DNA from: Flavobacteriaceae bacterium
GTDB lineage: Bacteria; Bacteroidota; Bacteroidia; Flavobacteriales; Flavobacteriaceae
Assembly: GCA_020435965.1 (NCBI GenBank)
Contig: JAGQYS010000005.1
Location: 50,046 to 114,045 of the forward strand
DNA length: 64,000 nt
Reading direction: 5' to 3'
Shown here: piece by piece, positions 28,958 through 38,058 of the stretch
How the letters are laid out: every line of letters begins with the position of its first letter
Numbering within the stretch: the stretch's first letter is position 1
Translations under genes and position numbers: made by a program
The notes under the pieces: generated by a model
Told to the model about the DNA's origin: nothing
Seen by the model: only the letters and a program-made list of their open reading frames with translations
Database searches by the model: none

Positions 28958-29977
28958 TTAAAACGCACTCTTAAACTGATCTAAAAAGCGTACATCGTTT
29001 TCACTTAATAAACGAATATCTCCTATTTGATGAAGCAACATAGCGATTCGGTCTATTCCCATTCCGAAAGCGAAACCTGAATAAACCTCAGGATCTATGC
29101 CACAATTTTTAAGCACATTTGGGTCTACCATACCACAACCCATAATTTCTAGCCATCCAGTGCCTTTAGTAATACGATAATCAATTTCTGTTTCCAGTCC
29201 CCAAAACACATCTACCTCAGCACTTGGTTCGGTAAACGGAAAATACGAAGGACGCAACCTTATTTTTGACTTGCCGAACATTTCGGTTGTGAAGTACTGC
29301 AAGGTTTGTTTTAAATCTGCAAAACTCACATTTTTATCAATGTATAAACCTTCAACCTGATGAAAAAAGCAATGTGAACGAGCAGAAATTGCCTCGTTTC
29401 TATAAACCCTTCCTGGCGAAATGGTACGAATTGGTGGTTTATTATTTTCCATATATCTTACTTGTACTGAGCTTGTATGTGTACGTAATAAAATATCTGG
29501 ATTAGTTTGTATAAAGAAAGTGTCTTGCATATCACGTGCTGGATGATATTCTGGCAAGTTCAATGCTGTAAAATTGTGCCAATCATCTTCAATTTCAGGA
29601 CCTTCGCTAACATTAAAACCAATACGCGAAAAAATATCTATAATTTGGTTTTTAACTATTGAAATTGGATGACGTGCGCCAATTTGAATGGGCTCTCCTG
29701 GACGGGATAAATCTCCAATACTTCCTTTTGATTCGGCTTTGCTTTCCAACTCTTCTTTAAGAGCATTCACTTTATCCTGAGCAGTGGCTTTTAACTTGTT
29801 AATGACTTGACCAAATTCCTTTTTTTGCTCATTTGCAACATTTTTAAACTCCGCAAAATAGACATTAAGCAATCCTTTTTTTCCTAAATATTTTATTCGG
29901 AATGCTTCTATTTCTTCCAACGACTGTGCCGAAAAAGCTTCTGCTTCTTCAATAAGTTCTTTTACCTTATCTATCAT
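28958..29977 (-). CDS. pheS: Phenylalanine-tRNA ligase alpha subunit
   Basis: This is the catalytic subunit of the (alpha-beta)2 synthetase charging tRNA-Phe. The 339 residues match the family length. An N-terminal coiled-coil arm (about 1-90) is followed by the class II core. Motif 2 is around [20 protein letters not shown] and motif 3 in [19 protein letters not shown]. The phenylalanine-binding [13 protein letters not shown] is intact. The beta subunit (pheT) is not in the window. Confidence 0.95.
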   Translation of the reverse strand: MIDKVKELIEEAEAFSAQSLEEIEAFRIKYLGKKGLLNVYFAEFKNVANEQKKEFGQVINKLKATAQDKVNALKEELESKAESKGSIGDLSRPGEPIQIGARHPISIVKNQIIDIFSRIGFNVSEGPEIEDDWHNFTALNLPEYHPARDMQDTFFIQTNPDILLRTHTSSVQVRYMENNKPPIRTISPGRVYRNEAISARSHCFFHQVEGLYIDKNVSFADLKQTLQYFTTEMFGKSKIRLRPSYFPFTEPSAEVDVFWGLETEIDYRITKGTGWLEIMGCGMVDPNVLKNCGIDPEVYSGFAFGMGIDRIAMLLHQIGDIRLLSENDVRFLDQFKSAF

Positions 29978-30035
29978 GATAATCTTTCAAATAAGTGGCA
30001 AATTTAGTGAATTTAATCTTTTAAAAAAGTCTTGT

Positions 30036-30392
30036 TTATTGAATATAATCTGTTTCAACAAAATAGTTTACAATGGCTTCTTTCATTAAAATACTTTGCT
30101 CTCCGGCTTTTAAAAAAGGAAGTTCTGTTTTGGTTTTGTAATGTGGCCAACCATCTTCATCTACATAATCAAATTCATAGTAACCATATGGTGATAACAA
30201 CTTACAAATAGCTATGTGCATTAAATCTAGCTTGTGGTCTTTTTTATATTTTCTATCAAATTGCCCAAGTTCCTGAACACCAATTAGGTAAATAATGGCG
30301 TCCAAATCCAAAGTATCACCATCAGCAAATTGCTGAGATAATTTCTCTACCAATAATTCCCAACGTGTTTTTAATTGTTCGTCTCTTACCAT
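30036..30392 (-). CDS. Conserved small cytosolic protein, function unknown
   Basis: The 118-residue protein is soluble and acidic, with no signal peptide and mostly helical composition. The central segment LDAIIYLIGVQELGQFDRKYKKDHKLDLMHIAICKLLSPYG is distinctive, with a later DYVDEDGWPHYK. I recognise no domain, but similar proteins seem conserved in Flavobacteriaceae. It lies 58 bases upstream of pheS on the same strand and may share its transcript. Confidence 0.65.
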   Translation of the reverse strand: MVRDEQLKTRWELLVEKLSQQFADGDTLDLDAIIYLIGVQELGQFDRKYKKDHKLDLMHIAICKLLSPYGYYEFDYVDEDGWPHYKTKTELPFLKAGEQSILMKEAIVNYFVETDYIQ

Positions 30393-30529
30393 AATTGCCT
30401 ACAAATTTACATACTAATATACTAGTAAAGCAACAATTGGCGTTATATAAATCTAAACCGCTTACTTTTTATACTTTATAACAGAAAATTACGCTAATTT
30501 TAACTAGGTTTATTGAAATTTTGGTTTGT

Positions 30530-31045
30530 ATGACTGTTATAGATATTGTTTTAGGTGCATTACTCCTTTTTGGGTTAATTAGAGGATTGACCAAAGGTCT
30601 TTTTGTTGAAATTGCTTCATTGTTGGCATTAATATTAGGTGTTTATGGAGCTATTCATTTTAGCCATTTTGCTACAGATTTTTTGGAAAGCAGAGTTGAT
30701 TGGGATGAGAAATACATTAACATTGCTTCGTTTGCAATTACCTTTATCATTATTGTTTTTGTAATTTCTTTAGCTGGAAAAGCCTTGACAAAACTTGCTG
30801 ATTTTGCCGCATTAGGAATGTTAAACAAACTGCTTGGAGGCCTTTTTGGCCTTTTAAAAATAGGTCTGATTTTAAGTATTGTTTTAATGGTTTTTGCCAA
30901 TATGAATAAAACAATCCCTTTTATTGAAGATGAAGATATTGAAAAATCTGTGCTTTATGAACATGTGAGGTCATTGGCTCCTATGATATTCCCAAATATT
31001 ATTAAGGAAGAAGAAACTCAAGAAGAAGCTAGTAATACGATATAA
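30530..31045 (+). CDS. cvpA: CvpA family membrane protein
   Basis: The start is ATG 30530 (MTVIDIVLGALLLFGLIRGLTKG), three codons inside an open TTG frame, and matches the family's usual beginning. The 171 residues contain four hydrophobic segments (about 3-20, 28-45, 65-83, 100-122) and a hydrophilic acidic tail. The RGLTKGLFVEIASLLALILG and LGMLNKLLGGLFGLLKIGL segments are CvpA hallmarks. CvpA was named for colicin V production and is linked to envelope stress, but its activity is unknown. Terminator follows. Confidence 0.88.
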   Translation: MTVIDIVLGALLLFGLIRGLTKGLFVEIASLLALILGVYGAIHFSHFATDFLESRVDWDEKYINIASFAITFIIIVFVISLAGKALTKLADFAALGMLNKLLGGLFGLLKIGLILSIVLMVFANMNKTIPFIEDEDIEKSVLYEHVRSLAPMIFPNIIKEEETQEEASNTI

Positions 31046-31046
31046 T

Positions 31047-31079
31047 AAAAAAAGCCACTGAAAAAGTGGCTTTTTTTAT
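31047..31079. terminator. Bidirectional terminator after cvpA
   Basis: The inverted repeat AAAAAGCCACT (31049-31059) / AGTGGCTTTTT (31065-31075) has flanking A and T runs, between convergent cvpA and carbonic anhydrase genes. Confidence 0.86.
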
Positions 31080-31706
31080 TTAGTCTAAATGATAAATCTC
31101 GCGAATATCTTCAAGAAAACTTTCAAAGTCAATTTTTAAGTCTATGAGTTTTCCTGTGTTAATGTCAAAAACCCAACCATGCACTTTTATGCCTCTTTCC
31201 CTGATGGCTTTTTGCACAGCTGCGGTTTTAATTAAATTAACACATTGTTCTTTTACGTTTAACTCTACAAGCCTATCATAACGCTTGTCTTCACATTCAA
31301 TGGCGTTGAGCTCAGTTTTGTGTAAACGATAAACATCTCTAATATTTCGTAACCAAGGATTTAAAATTCCTAAGTCTGCAGATTGCATGGCAGCTTTTAC
31401 ACCACCACAAGCATAATGGCCACAAACTACAACATGGTTTACTTTTAAGTGAACAACTGCATATTCAACAACAGACATGGCGTTAAGATCTATGGCAGAA
31501 ACCATATTTGCTATATTTCTATGTACAAACGCCTCACCTGGACCTAAACCCATTAATTCTTCGGCTGTAACCCTACTGTCTGAACAACCAATAAACAATA
31601 GCTCAGGATTTTGACCTTGGCCTAAGTGTTCAAAATAATGAGCATCATTAGTTAATTTGTCTTTAATCCATTTTTTATTGTTACTAAATACTTGGGATAA
31701 ATCCAT
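31080..31706 (-). CDS. Beta-carbonic anhydrase (distal gene of carbon cassette)
   Basis: The enzyme interconverts CO2 and bicarbonate. The 208-residue beta-class protein has zinc ligands Cys41 (in CSDSR), His97 and Cys100 (in GHYACGG), with the Asp43-Arg45 dyad intact. No signal peptide is visible, so it is cytoplasmic. It follows the SulP transporter by 7 bases on the same strand. This supports a role in handling inorganic carbon that the transporter imports. It is clearly not a recent duplicate of the second beta-enzyme at 34.3-35.0 kb, given their low overall similarity. Confidence 0.93.
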   Translation of the reverse strand: MDLSQVFSNNKKWIKDKLTNDAHYFEHLGQGQNPELLFIGCSDSRVTAEELMGLGPGEAFVHRNIANMVSAIDLNAMSVVEYAVVHLKVNHVVVCGHYACGGVKAAMQSADLGILNPWLRNIRDVYRLHKTELNAIECEDKRYDRLVELNVKEQCVNLIKTAAVQKAIRERGIKVHGWVFDINTGKLIDLKIDFESFLEDIREIYHLD

Positions 31707-31713
31707 GTTTTAT

Positions 31714-33582
31714 TTAATGAGAATCTTTAACGTTTTCTTTAATCCATTTTGCACAATCATCAAATGTAGTGAAAATGTGCGCTTCTGGCACAAAATCTGG
31801 AATAATATCAATCCGTTCCATCATATATCTTGGTTGTTCTAACAAACCTACAAACAATACTTGCACATTGTTTTTTTGTAAATCTTGCAACATGTCTTCC
31901 ATAGCATATAATCCAGATTGATCCATATATTGCATACGGTCTAATCTCATTATTACAGTGCTTGCTGTTTTAGGGATTTGTGCAGCTAAACTTTGAAAAT
32001 CGCTTGTAGACCCAAAAAATAATGGCCCTTTAAGGTGTTTGATAAAAACTTCTTCTTTTAGGTTTTCTGGGAAATTGATTTCGTCTTTCCAGGCTTCTTC
32101 TTTTAGTGTTTTTACATCAGATCGTTGAGCAGTTAAATCTCCTATTTTCTTCATGAACATTAATGATGCTATAACCAAGCCTATTCCTACTGCAAACACC
32201 AAGTCCCATAATGAAGAAAGAACCAATACAATAAGCATAATTAAAACTTCCGAACTTAATTTTAAAGGTCCTAACTTAATATCTTTTGGCAAGTAAGGGA
32301 TTGCTTTTAATCCTTTATAATCCATTACTCCAATACCTACTGTAATTAATATTCCTGCAAGAACTGCTGCTGGTATTTGTGAAGCTAAATTTGGTAATCC
32401 TGGTATCATTAAAATACTGAACAGTAAAACACCTGCAATCATTCCTGACAATCTTGTTTTTCCTCCAGAATTGATGTTCACTACTGTACGTATCGTTGCT
32501 CCTGCTCCTGGAATACCGCCAAAAATGGCAGCTATACTATTTCCTATTCCCTGACCTACTAATTCCTTATTGGGTTTGTGTTTAGTTTTAGTCATATTAT
32601 CTGCCACAATACTTGTTAACAACGAATCAATAGCTCCTAAAAGAGACAATGCCAAGGCTGTAAAAATATATGGTGTTATCGAGCCTAAATTAAAATTTGT
32701 TATAATTTCTAAATTTGGTATTGGTAACCCTTCAGGAATCTCAGGTATTGCTCTATAATTTAAACCTCCAACAATTGCTATTGTTGACATTACTACCAAG
32801 GCTACCAATGCGCTTGGGATTTTCGTAGTTATTCGTTTAAAGCCGTAAATAATAAATATGGTTCCCAAAGCCAATAGTAGTTCAAGCCAATTTATATTTT
32901 GTAATGCTCTTGGTAACACCTTAATAGAGCCTAATACTCCAGAAGCATTTTTAGCAGCTAGTGTTTGAGATTCTTTTAAAATATCAGCTTGAGTAATTTT
33001 TTCGGCTCTAGTAATTGTTTCTTTAAAGTTTTCTAAAACTAATATCCCTTCACCAGCTTCTTCTTTCAAGATATTTTCTAAAATAACTTCTTCTGCTTGA
33101 GGTTTAAACTGATCTACATACTCCATGTCTTCTTTTGGATAATAACCTAAAGAAGGTAAAATCTGTGTTACTAATATTATAACTCCAATGGCAGTCATGA
33201 AACCGGAAACTACAGGGTAAGGAATATATCTTATGTATTTACCTAAGCCTATTGCTCCCAATCCAATCTGCATGAGTCCAGCTAATAAAAAAACCGTTAA
33301 TATTGCTGGTAATGCTTTGTTTATATCACCATCATTGGCTGCAACAATTCCTGCAATAATAACCATACTTACAGCAGTCATTGGTGCTGTTGGACCAGAA
33401 ATCTGAGTGTTTGTTCCACCAAACATAGCTGCAAAGAAGCTAATAAAAATAGCTCCATATAAACCTGCGCTTGGTCCTAATCCAGAGGAAACACCAAATG
33501 CTAGTGCAAGTGGTAAGGCAACAATACCAGCTGTGATGCCTCCAAAGGCATCACCTCTTATGTTGGAAAATAGATTTTTCAT
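31714..33582 (-). CDS. SulP-family anion transporter, probably bicarbonate
   Basis: The 622-residue membrane protein has SulP signatures at the start (IRGDAFGGITAGIVALPLALAFGVSSGLGPSAGLYGAI). It ends in a STAS domain (about 505-610, with MDQSGLYAMEDML). About ten or more hydrophobic segments are visible. A hydrophilic loop of roughly 80 residues (about 145-225, rich in Glu and Lys) interrupts the membrane part early. SulP proteins carry sulfate, bicarbonate or other anions. Placement between two carbonic anhydrase genes favours Na+-dependent bicarbonate uptake of the BicA type, which is inference. It is cotranscribed with the flanking genes on the minus strand. Confidence 0.9.
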   Translation of the reverse strand: MKNLFSNIRGDAFGGITAGIVALPLALAFGVSSGLGPSAGLYGAIFISFFAAMFGGTNTQISGPTAPMTAVSMVIIAGIVAANDGDINKALPAILTVFLLAGLMQIGLGAIGLGKYIRYIPYPVVSGFMTAIGVIILVTQILPSLGYYPKEDMEYVDQFKPQAEEVILENILKEEAGEGILVLENFKETITRAEKITQADILKESQTLAAKNASGVLGSIKVLPRALQNINWLELLLALGTIFIIYGFKRITTKIPSALVALVVMSTIAIVGGLNYRAIPEIPEGLPIPNLEIITNFNLGSITPYIFTALALSLLGAIDSLLTSIVADNMTKTKHKPNKELVGQGIGNSIAAIFGGIPGAGATIRTVVNINSGGKTRLSGMIAGVLLFSILMIPGLPNLASQIPAAVLAGILITVGIGVMDYKGLKAIPYLPKDIKLGPLKLSSEVLIMLIVLVLSSLWDLVFAVGIGLVIASLMFMKKIGDLTAQRSDVKTLKEEAWKDEINFPENLKEEVFIKHLKGPLFFGSTSDFQSLAAQIPKTASTVIMRLDRMQYMDQSGLYAMEDMLQDLQKNNVQVLFVGLLEQPRYMMERIDIIPDFVPEAHIFTTFDDCAKWIKENVKDSH

Positions 33583-33643
33583 ATATTTTATTTTAAGGTT
33601 AGTTTTTATTTATTTTTTTAGTAACGTTGTTTGTTTAAGCGTC

Positions 33644-34318
33644 CTAAAAGTTTACAAATGTGATTATATTTATTTGGTCTCTTGAATCGGTTTCAAAAAA
33701 CTGATTCATGTAACCTAATTCTAATCTGATATTCTCATTTACTGTATAACCCAATCCTCCATAAACTCTATTTCGGTCAAAAATTGAACTTTTAGAGTTT
33801 AAAAAGATTTCATTATAAGCTGAAAGATATAAAGGTGATGTTCCAGACTCATCAGATTTAAAAGGTATGTTAAGGCTTAAAAAATAACGGAATCGTAATT
33901 TAAAATCATCTTCAACAAAGCGCTGTTCAAATCTGTAACGATGACTTAATTTAACCTTACCTACATTTTGTTTTGATGTGTATTGTTGAAAAATACGATG
34001 TTCGTTAACCGATACTTTATCATCTGTATCACCAACATAATTTTCAGATAAAATATAGCCATACCCTAATAGTACATTGTTGGTTTCATTAAGATTATAA
34101 CCAAGTCCAGCTCTGAGCAATAATTGTTCTAAGTCTCCTATGGCATTATAATTTCTATATTGAACTTCGTTATGAATATTCCATTTAGAATTTAGTTTCT
34201 TATTGCCAATATAAATGAGCCAATTACCAAAATTGCTGTCTTGGCTAAAGCCAATGAAAGGTAGTGCTAACATTATTGTTAGCACTACTGCTTTAAATTG
34301 TATACTAATTTTATTCAA
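33644..34318 (-). CDS. DUF2490 outer-membrane protein
   Basis: The 224-residue protein uses TTG at 34318, giving the signal peptide MNKISIQFKAVVLTIMLALPFIGFSQ. Extending to the ATG at 34375 would overlap the upstream carbonic anhydrase gene by 50 bases without adding a sensible signal. The mature part is DUF2490-like: a beta-strand protein opening with NFGNWLIYIGNKKLNSKWNIHNEVQYRNY. It has a barrel-type core (LSHRYRFEQRF, LRFRYFLSLNIP) and ends in an aromatic strand (DQINIITFVNF). The start lies 7 bases after the upstream stop. Its role in the cassette is unknown; an outer-membrane channel is possible. Confidence 0.8.
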   Translation of the reverse strand: MNKISIQFKAVVLTIMLALPFIGFSQDSNFGNWLIYIGNKKLNSKWNIHNEVQYRNYNAIGDLEQLLLRAGLGYNLNETNNVLLGYGYILSENYVGDTDDKVSVNEHRIFQQYTSKQNVGKVKLSHRYRFEQRFVEDDFKLRFRYFLSLNIPFKSDESGTSPLYLSAYNEIFLNSKSSIFDRNRVYGGLGYTVNENIRLELGYMNQFFETDSRDQINIITFVNF

Positions 34319-34325
34319 ACCTATA

Positions 34326-34955
34326 TTATTCAAAGAAATTAACAGCTCCTGTATTAATATCGTACATGGCTCCAATAATTTTTATTTCTCCATTATCTTG
34401 CATTTCTTTAAGAACATCGCTTTCTTCTAAAATTCTATCTATAGTAAGCTGAACATTTTTTGCAGCGACATTATCTACAAATTCACTGTTTTTTGAGTTT
34501 CTTACACTTGGATCTTTTGGCTCAGTTACTGCTTTAACTGCTGGCTTTATTTTTGCCAACATTCCAGTAAGGTTACCTAATCTTGCATCGTCACATGCTC
34601 CTTTTACAGCACCACATGCAGTATGTCCTAAAACAACAATAAGTTTTGTTCCGGCTAATTTGCAGGCAAACTCCATACTTCCAAGTATATCGGGATTAAC
34701 AAAGTTTCCAGCAATTCTTACACTGAATATATCACCTAGGCCTTGGTCAAATACAAGCTCTGCAGATACTCTTGAGTCTATACAGCTAAGGATAGTGGCA
34801 AATGGGAATTGGCCTTCACTTGTATCGTTTACTTGTTCTAGCAAATTTCTGTTTGCTTTTAAATTATTTTGAAACCTTATATTTCCTTCTTTTAAAAATT
34901 GCAATGACTTTTCAGGTGTCATTGTGGCTTGTGTTTCTTTAGTATGTGCTTTCAT
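34326..34955 (-). CDS. Beta-carbonic anhydrase (first gene of carbon cassette)
   Basis: The 209-residue beta-class enzyme has zinc ligands Cys58 (CIDSR), His111 and Cys114 (GHTACGAVKGA). Asp60 and Arg62 form the dyad. The first ~25 residues (MKAHTKETQATMTPEKSLQFLKEGNIRFQ) show no hydrophobic signal segment, so it is probably cytoplasmic. It appears to lead the unit carbonic anhydrase-DUF2490-SulP-carbonic anhydrase, with the next start 7 bases after its stop. The sequence context (VLGHTACGAVKGACDDARLGNLTGML) resembles the clade usually found beside SulP transporters. Confidence 0.93.
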   Translation of the reverse strand: MKAHTKETQATMTPEKSLQFLKEGNIRFQNNLKANRNLLEQVNDTSEGQFPFATILSCIDSRVSAELVFDQGLGDIFSVRIAGNFVNPDILGSMEFACKLAGTKLIVVLGHTACGAVKGACDDARLGNLTGMLAKIKPAVKAVTEPKDPSVRNSKNSEFVDNVAAKNVQLTIDRILEESDVLKEMQDNGEIKIIGAMYDINTGAVNFFE

Positions 34956-35127
34956 TTTATAATAGTATTACGTTTATTATGTTAGTTTTTTTAATAATTT
35001 AGTTAAGATTTTAAATGAATATTTTCTTAAAAATCTTACAATTGTTTAGTTATATTAATAGTAGATATCTTATTCAATTAAAGTTGAATAATTTACAAAA
35101 TGGGCAGAAATTACCCTACATTGAAGT

Positions 35128-35412
35128 TTATATGTTTACTTCTGGTGGTGGTGAAAAGTGTTCTTTAAATAAAGAACTGTAGTTATCTTGGTGAAAATTT
35201 AGCGTGTTCACTAAACTATTTTCTTGAAAGTTGTACTCAAATATTTCTTTTATAGGTGTTTCAAAATGTTTTATTTTATTCTCCTCTTCTTCAGCAGTAT
35301 TAATTAATATTGAAATATCATAATTATCATCTACTACAGCTAAAATACTTGGCACTACAATAAATGACGCAAATATTAGTGAAAATGCTATAGCTATGAC
35401 TCTTTTATTCAT
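35128..35412 (-). CDS. Small secreted or membrane-anchored protein, function unknown
   Basis: The 94-residue protein has a single N-terminal hydrophobic segment (MNKRVIAIAFSLIFASFIVVPSILAVVDD), either a signal peptide or an anchor. The acidic soluble remainder ends SPPPEVNI. I recognise no domain. Codon usage looks like the neighbours. It lies 63 bases beyond the batE end on the same strand and could be read from the Bat operon or independently. It is kept as a gene because of the coherent signal-like start and lack of a better overlapping frame. Confidence 0.6.
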   Translation of the reverse strand: MNKRVIAIAFSLIFASFIVVPSILAVVDDNYDISILINTAEEEENKIKHFETPIKEIFEYNFQENSLVNTLNFHQDNYSSLFKEHFSPPPEVNI

Positions 35413-35475
35413 TTGTTAATTTTGGTTGATTGCAAATATACTTTATTTTATTTTCTTAAACTTGTTAAAGAAATA

Positions 35476-36237
35476 TTAAATATCTTTCAACAATTTAATG
35501 TCATCTGCTGCTATCCAACCTGTTTTTCCATTAGCTATTTGTATTTTTGTCCATGTATTATTATAATTTTCTAATACTTGAACTTTAGTGCCTTCATGCA
35601 ATTGAAACGCACTTTCACTTCTTAAATTTGGCTCGGTCCTTACATCGCTTTCTTGTGAAAACACAATTGCTGGATTGTTCTTTTTATCAATTGCATTTTT
35701 TTGAAAGGCAAAAAATAAAGCTATAAAAGCAAAGAACAGTATCACAAAACTACTTACAAAAGCTAGTCGTTTTTTTACAGTACTATAAGAAAAATAATAG
35801 CCTAAAAATAAAAATACAAAAAGCACAACAAAGCTTACAGAAATTATTGCCCAAACATCAATACTGAATGTGTTTGTAATGCCTTTTACAAATTTTGAAA
35901 AACCTACTTCAGGTACTTTTTCTATAGCATCAATGGTCATGTTTTGGGCAAATGCCAAATTGTTTAATATATCTGAATCCTTAGGCTCTAACTGCAGGGC
36001 TTTTTCATAATAAAAAATGCTTGGAGCAATACGATTCAATTTATAGTAAGAATTTGCCAAATTAAAATACAGCTCAGCGGAATGTACATTATTGGTTAAA
36101 ATAGATTCATACATTGTTATTGCTTCTTGGAACTTACCTTCATTGTAAAATGCATTTCCTTTATTGAAGATATCATCGTTTTGCGCAATGGTAATTGTTG
36201 TGATGAAAAAAGCAAGTATGTATTTTATTTTATTCAT
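35476..36237 (-). CDS. batE: BatE: TPR and SH3-like membrane protein
   Basis: The 253-residue protein has a signal peptide (to IAQ, residue 19) and TPR units (about 22-95: DDIFNKGNAFYNEGKFQEAITMYESIL, AELYFNLANSYYKLNRIAPSIFYYEKAL). Two transmembrane segments follow (about 130-150 and 158-178). A C-terminal bacterial SH3-like domain is at about 190-253 (DVRTEPNLRSESAFQLHEGTKVQVLENYNNTWTKIQIANGKTGWI). This matches the last gene of Bacteroidetes Bat (aerotolerance) operons, where it is thought to scaffold envelope complexes. It is the final gene of the moxR-bat run, 14 bases downstream of batD. Confidence 0.85.
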   Translation of the reverse strand: MNKIKYILAFFITTITIAQNDDIFNKGNAFYNEGKFQEAITMYESILTNNVHSAELYFNLANSYYKLNRIAPSIFYYEKALQLEPKDSDILNNLAFAQNMTIDAIEKVPEVGFSKFVKGITNTFSIDVWAIISVSFVVLFVFLFLGYYFSYSTVKKRLAFVSSFVILFFAFIALFFAFQKNAIDKKNNPAIVFSQESDVRTEPNLRSESAFQLHEGTKVQVLENYNNTWTKIQIANGKTGWIAADDIKLLKDI

Positions 36238-36251
36238 TTAACTATGAGCCG

Positions 36252-38036
36252 TTATTTTATTTGTCTATCTATCATTGAAATAACGTTTGACGCTTTGTCA
36301 TAATCCTGTTTCATTTCTACATTTGAAAAAGGTGAATATCTTGCCATTTCACAATTTTTAAGAAGCTCTAAGAATTGCGAAATGGTATTCTGCTCTGCTG
36401 ATTTATTTTGCAACAGTTCTTGTATTTTTTCTTTTGAAAATTCGCTGGTTTCAATATTTAATTTTGCTTTTAAATAATTATGCAAAGCTCTTTCTAGCGC
36501 ATTATAAAATTGCTCTTTATTACCTAAAGTGTTCTTGGCTTCTTTTAAATATTTTCTAGCTAGTTTGTTGCCTTTTCTAATTCTATTGCCAACAACATCG
36601 CTTTGTCTTGCTTCTTGTTTTTGCCTTATAAAAATGGCTATTGGAATGGCCAAAAAAGGCATCAACAAAAGCGTCCAAAACAACTTTGTTTTAAAGAATA
36701 TTGACTGTTTTATACTTACAAAATCTGTTTTTGTTTTAAAAGAAGCAAATTGGTTTCCTGAAGTAATAATTTGTTGTTTTGGTGTATTTGAATTGGCTAC
36801 TGTATTTGCTGTATTTATTGGTCCTTCATCAACATTAATTACAATTTCATTAGACGTTATTGTTTTATAGCGCTCTGTTTTTAAATCAAAATAAGAAAAT
36901 GAAATACTTGGTATTGGATATTTACCTTGATACGACGGAACTATAGTGTATGAATCTGACGATTTCCCACTCATCCCGTTTAAATTCACTGAAATACTTT
37001 CTTGGTGTTCTGGTTCGTAAACTTCTAAAGCACTAGGTAGTGATAGTTTTGGTAATTTAAAAAGCTTCAGGTTTCCATTTCCAGATACTTCAACGTTAGC
37101 TTCAAGAGCTTCTGTTGCTTTTAAAGTTTGTTTTGAGGTGGTGACTTTAAAATCAAATTCTCCAACTGCTCCTGTAAAATCTAATGGTTTTCCAGATTCT
37201 GGCAATGGTTTTACGTTTATGGTTCTGCTTCCAGCCGCAACAGTACGATGTACAGATTGCATTAAGCGTCCTCCAAAAATATCTCGCCTATTGGTTGGGA
37301 CATCAACTGTAATATCAAGGGTTAAAGGTTCTATTTCTAGCTTTCCTGTTTTTTGAGGATAAAGCACTGTTTTACGCAATACCACAAAACGATAATCTTC
37401 ACCATTATAAGTGCCATTTTCTATTTTAACCCCTTTCATATCGATATTCTGACTCCAAAAATCATTATATCTAGGGACATCTAATTCGCGCCAATTACTA
37501 ACTCCTGTGTTTTGAGATACATATAATTTGTAAACTACAGTAATGGCCTCATTTAAGTAAGGGTTGGTTTTAGAAACCTCTGCAACCAAATGAATGTTTT
37601 GCTGTACGATGTAGTCTGGATCGTTTGGGTCTTTTGGTATTTCAACAGCTGCTGTTACAGAAATGTCTATAGGCAAAGTTTTGTAAGTTTCACCATCAAT
37701 CTCAATGGTAGCTTGACCTATTTTGAAATTTCCTCGTTCTTTTGGTGCTAAAAAATAACTATACGTTTTAGAGAAAGATCTTACGCCATTAATCCATTGG
37801 TTACTAATAGACTGGCTTGGGCCGCCTACAACCATAAAATTATCAAAACTTGGAGGATTAAAATTATCACCATCCTTATTCATTTCAAAATCAACACGCA
37901 AACGTTCGTTTACACCAAGTTTTTTTTTACTTACTTTGGCTTCAAACTTTATCTCGTCTGAAGTTTGATTTTGAGAAAACCCAAAAGCAGCCGTTAAGGC
38001 AAACACCAATATTAATATATGCTTTTGAAATTTCAT
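36252..38036 (-). CDS. batD: BatD: large periplasmic oxygen-tolerance protein
   Basis: The 594-residue protein has a signal peptide (to AFGFSQ, about residue 22). A long periplasmic region of beta-sandwich repeats follows (about 25-420, with several LSxxxAL...YEPE-type strands). One transmembrane segment (about 445-465, TLLLMPFLAIPIAIFIRQ) and a basic, helical cytoplasmic tail complete it. The BatD signature is LGVNERLRVDFEMNKDGDNFNPPSF at the start. It lies 22 bases after the TPR gene upstream and 14 bases before batE, in the same transcript. The molecular activity of the Bat proteins is unsettled. Confidence 0.87.
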   Translation of the reverse strand: MKFQKHILILVFALTAAFGFSQNQTSDEIKFEAKVSKKKLGVNERLRVDFEMNKDGDNFNPPSFDNFMVVGGPSQSISNQWINGVRSFSKTYSYFLAPKERGNFKIGQATIEIDGETYKTLPIDISVTAAVEIPKDPNDPDYIVQQNIHLVAEVSKTNPYLNEAITVVYKLYVSQNTGVSNWRELDVPRYNDFWSQNIDMKGVKIENGTYNGEDYRFVVLRKTVLYPQKTGKLEIEPLTLDITVDVPTNRRDIFGGRLMQSVHRTVAAGSRTINVKPLPESGKPLDFTGAVGEFDFKVTTSKQTLKATEALEANVEVSGNGNLKLFKLPKLSLPSALEVYEPEHQESISVNLNGMSGKSSDSYTIVPSYQGKYPIPSISFSYFDLKTERYKTITSNEIVINVDEGPINTANTVANSNTPKQQIITSGNQFASFKTKTDFVSIKQSIFFKTKLFWTLLLMPFLAIPIAIFIRQKQEARQSDVVGNRIRKGNKLARKYLKEAKNTLGNKEQFYNALERALHNYLKAKLNIETSEFSKEKIQELLQNKSAEQNTISQFLELLKNCEMARYSPFSNVEMKQDYDKASNVISMIDRQIK

Positions 38037-38058
38037 TCTTTTATAGTAGTCGTGTGAA

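Noticed and set aside
34319..34375. The ATG-started extension of the DUF2490 gene.
   Set aside because: It overlaps the carbonic anhydrase gene by 50 bases and moves the signal peptide 19 residues inward. The TTG start is better placed.
35004..35038. Inverted repeat TAAGATTTT / AAAATCTTA between the small protein gene and the carbonic anhydrase gene.
   Set aside because: It has only 9 AT-rich base pairs and no T-run on either strand, so it is not a convincing terminator.
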